Assembly (NCBI GenBank): GCA_900551395.1
Contig: URVX01000027.1
Span: forward strand, 1 to 9,877
Direction of reading: 5' to 3'
Length of the DNA stretch: 9,877 bases
DNA from: an uncultured Subdoligranulum sp.
GTDB taxonomy: Bacteria > Bacillota > Clostridia > Christensenellales > CAG-314
A model generated the notes under the pieces. That model was given only the letters and a program-made list of their open reading frames with translations. It searched no databases and had not been told where the DNA came from. Numbering within the stretch: the first letter of the stretch is position 1; each line of letters begins with the position of its first letter. This document shows, piece after piece, positions 6,902 to 9,877 of the stretch. The position numbers and the translations under genes are program-made.

Positions 6902-6982
6902 ATGAGAATTTGCTGTTTCAAATTGCCTAAGTTTCTTTGCCCGCTGTTCAGATTGTTATTCGGGAAAAAGGTCGTAAGATAA
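6902..6982 (+). CDS. spoVM: SpoVM-like 26-residue spore morphogenesis peptide
   Basis: This gene is too short for ordinary gene calling. The product is exactly 26 residues, the same length as B. subtilis SpoVM. It shares with that peptide, as I recall its sequence, an uninterrupted KLPKFL at residues 7-12, Arg17 and Gly21, plus conservative matches at Arg2, Leu15 and Phe16. SpoVM is an amphipathic helix that inserts in the outer forespore membrane, senses its convex curvature and recruits the ATPase SpoIVA for coat and cortex assembly; Pro9, which is important for localisation, is kept here. Position supports orthology, since spoVM lies downstream of rpe (after thiN) in B. subtilis. A strong ribosome site, a candidate promoter and a terminator bracket the gene. 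Oddities are three cysteines (4, 5, 13), a second proline at 14 and a C-terminal tail KKVVR instead of the acidic-ended tail. Function is inferred; identity is well supported for so short a protein. Confidence 0.88.
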   Translation: MRICCFKLPKFLCPLFRLLFGKKVVR

Positions 6983-7035
6983 CGAAAATCCGCATAAAAC
7001 GAATTATTATATCAGACATAGTATTTTTAAAAACC

Positions 7036-7066
7036 AAAAAAAAACGGCTTCAAAAGCCGTTTTTTT
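7036..7066. terminator. Bidirectional intrinsic terminator between spoVM and clpB
   Basis: The core stem CGGCTT (7045-7050) pairs with AAGCCG (7054-7059) around a 3-nt CAA loop. It is flanked on the left by nine A (7036-7044) and on the right by seven T (7060-7066). Read on the plus strand the T run ends the rpe/spoVM transcript; read on the minus strand the A run becomes a U tract that ends clpB, whose stop codon is 8 nt away. No other strong terminator separates these convergent units. Confidence 0.9.
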
Positions 7067-7074
7067 GTTTTATT

Positions 7075-9672
7075 TTATTTTGTTTTGACTGTCAGGTCGT
7101 CGTTTTCCGCGTCTACGACAAGCGTGGCGTTGGGTTTTATTTCTACGCCGAGCATTGTGCGCGCGAGCAAAGTTTCCACCTTGCTTTGCAGATATCTTTT
7201 GAGAGGTCTCGCTCCGTAAACGGGGTCGTAGCCGTGCTCGATGATAAAATCTTTTGCGCGGTCTGTGACGGAGAGCTTGAGCTGTCTTTCCGAAAGGCGT
7301 TGTGACAGAGAGGAAATAAGAATATCGATTATTCCCGTTATGTTTTCCTTTGTCAGCGGCTTGTAGAAAATGATTTCGTCAAGCCTGTTCAAAAACTCCG
7401 GACGGAATTCGGTTTTGAGAAGCTTTTCCACCTCGACTCGCGCTTCTTCTTTGATTTCACCCGTCTTTACAACTATGCCCTCAAGAATATAAGAGGAGCC
7501 CAGATTGGAGGTAAGAATCAAAATAGTGTTTTTGAAGTCCACCGTGCGTCCCTGAGAGTCGGTAATTCTGCCGTCGTCGAGAACCTGAAGCAGAATATTG
7601 AATACGTCGGGGTGAGTCTTTTCTATTTCGTCGAACAGCACCACGGAGTAGGGCTTTCTTCTGACGGCTTCGGTCAACTGACCGCCTTCCTCGTAGCCTA
7701 CATATCCCGGAGGCGCGCCGACGAGACGAGAAACGGAAAACTTTTCCATATATTCCGACATGTCTATTCTAATCAGGTTGTGCTCGTCGTCGAACAGACA
7801 CTCCGCAAGCGCTTTGGCAAGCTCGGTTTTGCCTACGCCCGTAGGCCCTAAAAACATGAAGGAGCCGATAGGGCGGTTGGGGTCTGCAATTCCCGCGCGC
7901 GACCGCATAATTGCTTCGCTGACCTTTGTCACCGCTTCATCCTGACCTATGACTCGCTTGTGCAGTATGTCGTCAAGGTGGAGGATTTTTTCTCTTTCGC
8001 CTTCCATCAGCTTGGAAAGGGGGATCCCCGTCCAGCGGGATACGACCTTTGCTATTTCTTCATCCGTCACGGTGTCGCGCAGCAGAGTGGCGTGCTTGCT
8101 TTCGCTGTTTTGCTGAGCCTCTGAAAGTTTTTTGTTCAGTTCCGGCAGCTTGCTGTAACGAAGCTTGGCTGCCTGCTCATAATCCGCCCTGCGTTGAGCG
8201 GCTTCGATTTCGGCGTTTGTCTTTTCTATTTCCGCTTTGATGTCCGAAACGGCGTTTATGCTCTTTTTTTCGTTTTCCCATTGCGCCTTCATGGCGCGGA
8301 ATTTTTCTCTCAGGTCGGCAAGCTCTTTCTGAATATCCGACAGTCTGTTTTGAGACAGCTCGTCCTTTTCCTTTTTGAGAGCCGTTTCCTCGATTTCCAG
8401 CTGCATGATTCGCCTTGAAATTTCATCCATTTCCTGGGGCATGGAGTCTATTTCCGTTCTTATCATTGCACACGCCTCGTCCACCAGATCGATTGCCTTG
8501 TCAGGAAGAAAACGGTCGGTTATATAGCGGTTGGATAGGGTGGCGGCAGCTATAAGCGCCTGGTCGTGAATAGTCACGCCGTGAAAGATTTCATAACGCT
8601 CTTTCAAGCCGCGCAGAATGGATACGGTGTCCTCCACGTTGGGCTCGTCGATCATAACGGGCTGAAAGCGCCGTTCCAGCGCCGCGTCCTTTTCAATATA
8701 TTTGCGGTACTCGTCAAGCGTGGTCGCGCCTATGCAGTGCAGCTCTCCGCGCGCCAAAAGGGGCTTCAAGAGGTTGCCCGCGTCCATTGCCCCGTCGCTT
8801 TTGCCTGCGCCGACAATGGTGTGCAGCTCGTCGATAAACAGAATAATTCTGCCCTCGCTCTTCTTGATTTCGTTGAGCACTGCCTTCAAGCGCTCCTCGA
8901 ACTCTCCGCGAAACTTCGCGCCGGCAATCAGCGAACCCATGTCCAGCGCGAAGATGGTCTTGTCCTTGAGCCCTTCGGGAACGTCGCCTCTGACTATGCG
9001 CAATGCCAGACCTTCCGCAATGGCGGTTTTGCCTACGCCCGGCTCGCCTATGAGCACGGGATTGTTTTTGGTTTTGCGGGAAAGTATTCTTATTACGTTT
9101 CTGATTTCTCCGTCCCGCCCGATAACGGGGTCCAGCTTGTTGGAGCGCGCGCGTTCCACAAGGTCGAAGCCGTACTTGTTGAGCGCGTCGTAGGTTGTTT
9201 CGGGGTTGTCGCTTGTTATTCTGTCCGTTTTCACTTTTTTAAGCTCCTTTAAAAACGCCTCTTTGGTGACGCCGTGCGCGCGCAGCATGTCCTTCAAGGC
9301 GCCGTCGGCATAATCGAAAATGCACAGCATTATGTGCTCTACGGAGACGTAATCATCCTTCATGCCCGCCGCAAGCTTTTCGGCGGCAGTTAGAATTTTG
9401 TCTGTCAGAGGGCTTACGTAAACCTTGTCCGGCTCTCTGCCGCTGCCCGAAACCGCGGGCAGCTTTCTTATTATCGTGTCCGTTTCGGCAAGCAGCGCGT
9501 CGGGATTTTTGCCCATTTTGCGGAAAAGGCTGTTTACCAATCCGTCGTCGCTGTCAAGCAGGGCATAAAAAAGGTGCTCGGGCAGGATTTGTATGTTCTG
9601 ATTTTCTATTGCTATATTTTGAGCGGCTTGGATTGCCTCCAAAGCCCTTTGAGTGAGTTTTTGCGCGTTCAT
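7075..9672 (-). CDS. clpB: ATP-dependent chaperone ClpB (protein disaggregase)
   Basis: ClpB is a hexameric AAA+ disaggregase that works with DnaK to pull polypeptides out of aggregates. The 865-residue protein is full length. A double Clp N-domain spans about 1-145. AAA-1 has Walker A GEPGVGKT (209-216), Walker B ILFIDE (277-282) and the GATT sensor region near 315. A long charged coiled-coil middle domain follows (about 405-530), with many Glu/Lys and Gln residues; this distinguishes ClpB from ClpA and from ClpC, which has a short one. AAA-2 has Walker A GPTGVGKT (609-616), the pore loop GYVGYEEGG (656-664), Walker B VVLFDE (677-682) and sensor-2 GARPLKR (820-826). No ClpP-docking loop is apparent. 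The ATG follows a near-perfect Shine-Dalgarno. The visible 205 nt upstream contain no CIRCE inverted repeat or CtsR-type heptad repeat, and most of that stretch is the end of an LRR gene, so heat regulation, if present, must act from further upstream. Confidence 0.98.
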   Translation of the reverse strand: MNAQKLTQRALEAIQAAQNIAIENQNIQILPEHLFYALLDSDDGLVNSLFRKMGKNPDALLAETDTIIRKLPAVSGSGREPDKVYVSPLTDKILTAAEKLAAGMKDDYVSVEHIMLCIFDYADGALKDMLRAHGVTKEAFLKELKKVKTDRITSDNPETTYDALNKYGFDLVERARSNKLDPVIGRDGEIRNVIRILSRKTKNNPVLIGEPGVGKTAIAEGLALRIVRGDVPEGLKDKTIFALDMGSLIAGAKFRGEFEERLKAVLNEIKKSEGRIILFIDELHTIVGAGKSDGAMDAGNLLKPLLARGELHCIGATTLDEYRKYIEKDAALERRFQPVMIDEPNVEDTVSILRGLKERYEIFHGVTIHDQALIAAATLSNRYITDRFLPDKAIDLVDEACAMIRTEIDSMPQEMDEISRRIMQLEIEETALKKEKDELSQNRLSDIQKELADLREKFRAMKAQWENEKKSINAVSDIKAEIEKTNAEIEAAQRRADYEQAAKLRYSKLPELNKKLSEAQQNSESKHATLLRDTVTDEEIAKVVSRWTGIPLSKLMEGEREKILHLDDILHKRVIGQDEAVTKVSEAIMRSRAGIADPNRPIGSFMFLGPTGVGKTELAKALAECLFDDEHNLIRIDMSEYMEKFSVSRLVGAPPGYVGYEEGGQLTEAVRRKPYSVVLFDEIEKTHPDVFNILLQVLDDGRITDSQGRTVDFKNTILILTSNLGSSYILEGIVVKTGEIKEEARVEVEKLLKTEFRPEFLNRLDEIIFYKPLTKENITGIIDILISSLSQRLSERQLKLSVTDRAKDFIIEHGYDPVYGARPLKRYLQSKVETLLARTMLGVEIKPNATLVVDAENDDLTVKTK

Positions 9673-9677
9673 AATTT

Positions 9678-9686
9678 ACCTCCTTT
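9678..9686 (-). promoter_or_regulatory. Near-consensus ribosome binding site of clpB, overlapping the stop of the upstream LRR gene
   Basis: The minus strand reads AAAGGAGGT, separated from the clpB ATG by 5 nt. The first two bases of this motif are part of the TAA stop codon (9685-9687) of the upstream reading frame, so ribosomes finishing that gene end on the clpB initiation site. This is the strongest Shine-Dalgarno in the window. Confidence 0.9.
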
Positions 9687-9877
9687 AAATAAGACGTCGA
9701 CCGCTGTTGAGATAGGCGAGATAGTCGTTTTCCGCGCCGTCGCCGACCGAGGGAACGGTAAGCGCTTCCAGCGCGCGCATGTCCGCGAACGCGCCGCATT
9801 CCACCGCGGTGTCCGCGCTGCGGACGCCGACTTCTTTCAGATTTTTGTTGTTTGCGAACGCGCCTTCCGCGACCGAA
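9685..9877 (-). CDS. C-terminal end of a BspA-type leucine-rich-repeat protein, 5'-truncated by the window edge
   Basis: Only the last 63 codons plus TAA lie in the window; the first complete codon on the minus strand begins at 9876. The protein shows two LRR_5/BspA units. GAFANNKNLKEV at residues 5-16 and GAFADMRALEAL at 28-39 are exactly 23 residues apart, the period of this repeat family. The end TVPSVGDGAENDYLAYL resembles the IPFVG...GTENxxxGYxFG segment common in clostridial BspA-like proteins, but the frame stops after a short tail SGRRLI rather than continuing into another repeat block. Such proteins are usually large and secreted or surface-attached; any signal peptide would be outside the window. 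Third codon positions are strongly G/C and the region is richer in GC (about 64% over 9721-9877 by hand count) than the neighbouring clpB stretch (about 57% in one 60-nt sample). The gene ends 12 nt before clpB, implying co-transcription. The precise function is unknown. Confidence 0.82.
   Translation of the reverse strand, partial: SVAEGAFANNKNLKEVGVRSADTAVECGAFADMRALEALTVPSVGDGAENDYLAYLNSGRRLI
9785..9864 (-). repeat. Two 23-codon LRR units with an exact 11-nt repeat
   Basis: The 11-mer GCGAACGCGCC (plus strand) occurs at 9785-9795 and again at 9854-9864. The 69-nt offset equals 23 codons, so the nucleotide repeat reflects the Gly-Ala-Phe-Ala core of successive leucine-rich repeats in the minus-strand gene. 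The bases between the two copies are diverged. Confidence 0.8.

Noticed and set aside
6937..7305. 122-codon plus-strand frame running from the spoVM region into clpB
   Set aside because: It passes through the terminator hairpin and its T tract and then through antisense clpB, which is incompatible with a real gene; its start also lies inside the spoVM-like frame.
8566..9252. 228-codon plus-strand frame inside clpB
   Set aside because: It is antisense to the conserved AAA-1 domain of ClpB and shows no family resemblance or initiation site.
9554..9799. 81-codon minus-strand frame across the LRR end and clpB start
   Set aside because: It is an Arg-rich out-of-frame reading of the LRR and clpB coding sequences; the other frame gives clear 23-residue LRR units and then ClpB.

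Overview
The window carries a compact housekeeping gene string from a Gram-positive, probably spore-forming member of the Bacillota, most likely a clostridial lineage. Three observations support this. The plus-strand order priA-def-fmt-rsmB-rlmN-rsgA-rpe followed by a spoVM-like microgene matches the Bacillus subtilis arrangement, with some genes missing. The Shine-Dalgarno sites are strong (AGGAGGT, GGAGG, AGGGGG). One start codon is TTG. Base composition is moderate. I cannot name a genus from the sequence.

Positions 1-6848, plus strand: seven genes packed as one operon, with junctions ranging from a 14-nt overlap to a 16-nt gap. They are priA (replication restart helicase, N-terminus cut off by the window edge), def (peptide deformylase), fmt (Met-tRNA formyltransferase), rsmB (16S rRNA m5C methyltransferase), rlmN (23S rRNA/tRNA m2A methyltransferase), rsgA (30S assembly GTPase) and rpe (ribulose-phosphate 3-epimerase). 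Def and Fmt form the two ends of the N-formylmethionine cycle. RsmB, RlmN and RsgA act on ribosome maturation. The prpC-prkC phosphatase/kinase pair found between rlmN and rsgA in B. subtilis is absent, and so is thiN after rpe.

Positions 6849-7074: a 226-nt stretch between rpe and the convergent clpB. It holds a 26-codon gene (6902-6982) with a strong ribosome binding site, whose product closely resembles the spore-coat morphogenetic peptide SpoVM. A candidate promoter -10 lies upstream. A bidirectional A/T-flanked hairpin terminator (7036-7066) closes both converging transcription units.

Positions 7075-9877, minus strand: a full-length clpB disaggregase gene and, upstream of it, the last 63 codons of a BspA-type leucine-rich-repeat protein that enters from the right edge. 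The LRR gene stops 12 nt before the clpB start, and its stop codon directly abuts the clpB Shine-Dalgarno, so the two look co-transcribed. No CIRCE or CtsR heat-shock operator is visible in the 205 nt upstream of clpB.

I found no defence system, mobile element, CRISPR array, tRNA or rRNA. Most of the window is ordinary core genome. The parts worth a second look are the SpoVM-like microprotein with its unusual cysteines, the missing kinase/phosphatase pair, and the LRR-clpB junction.
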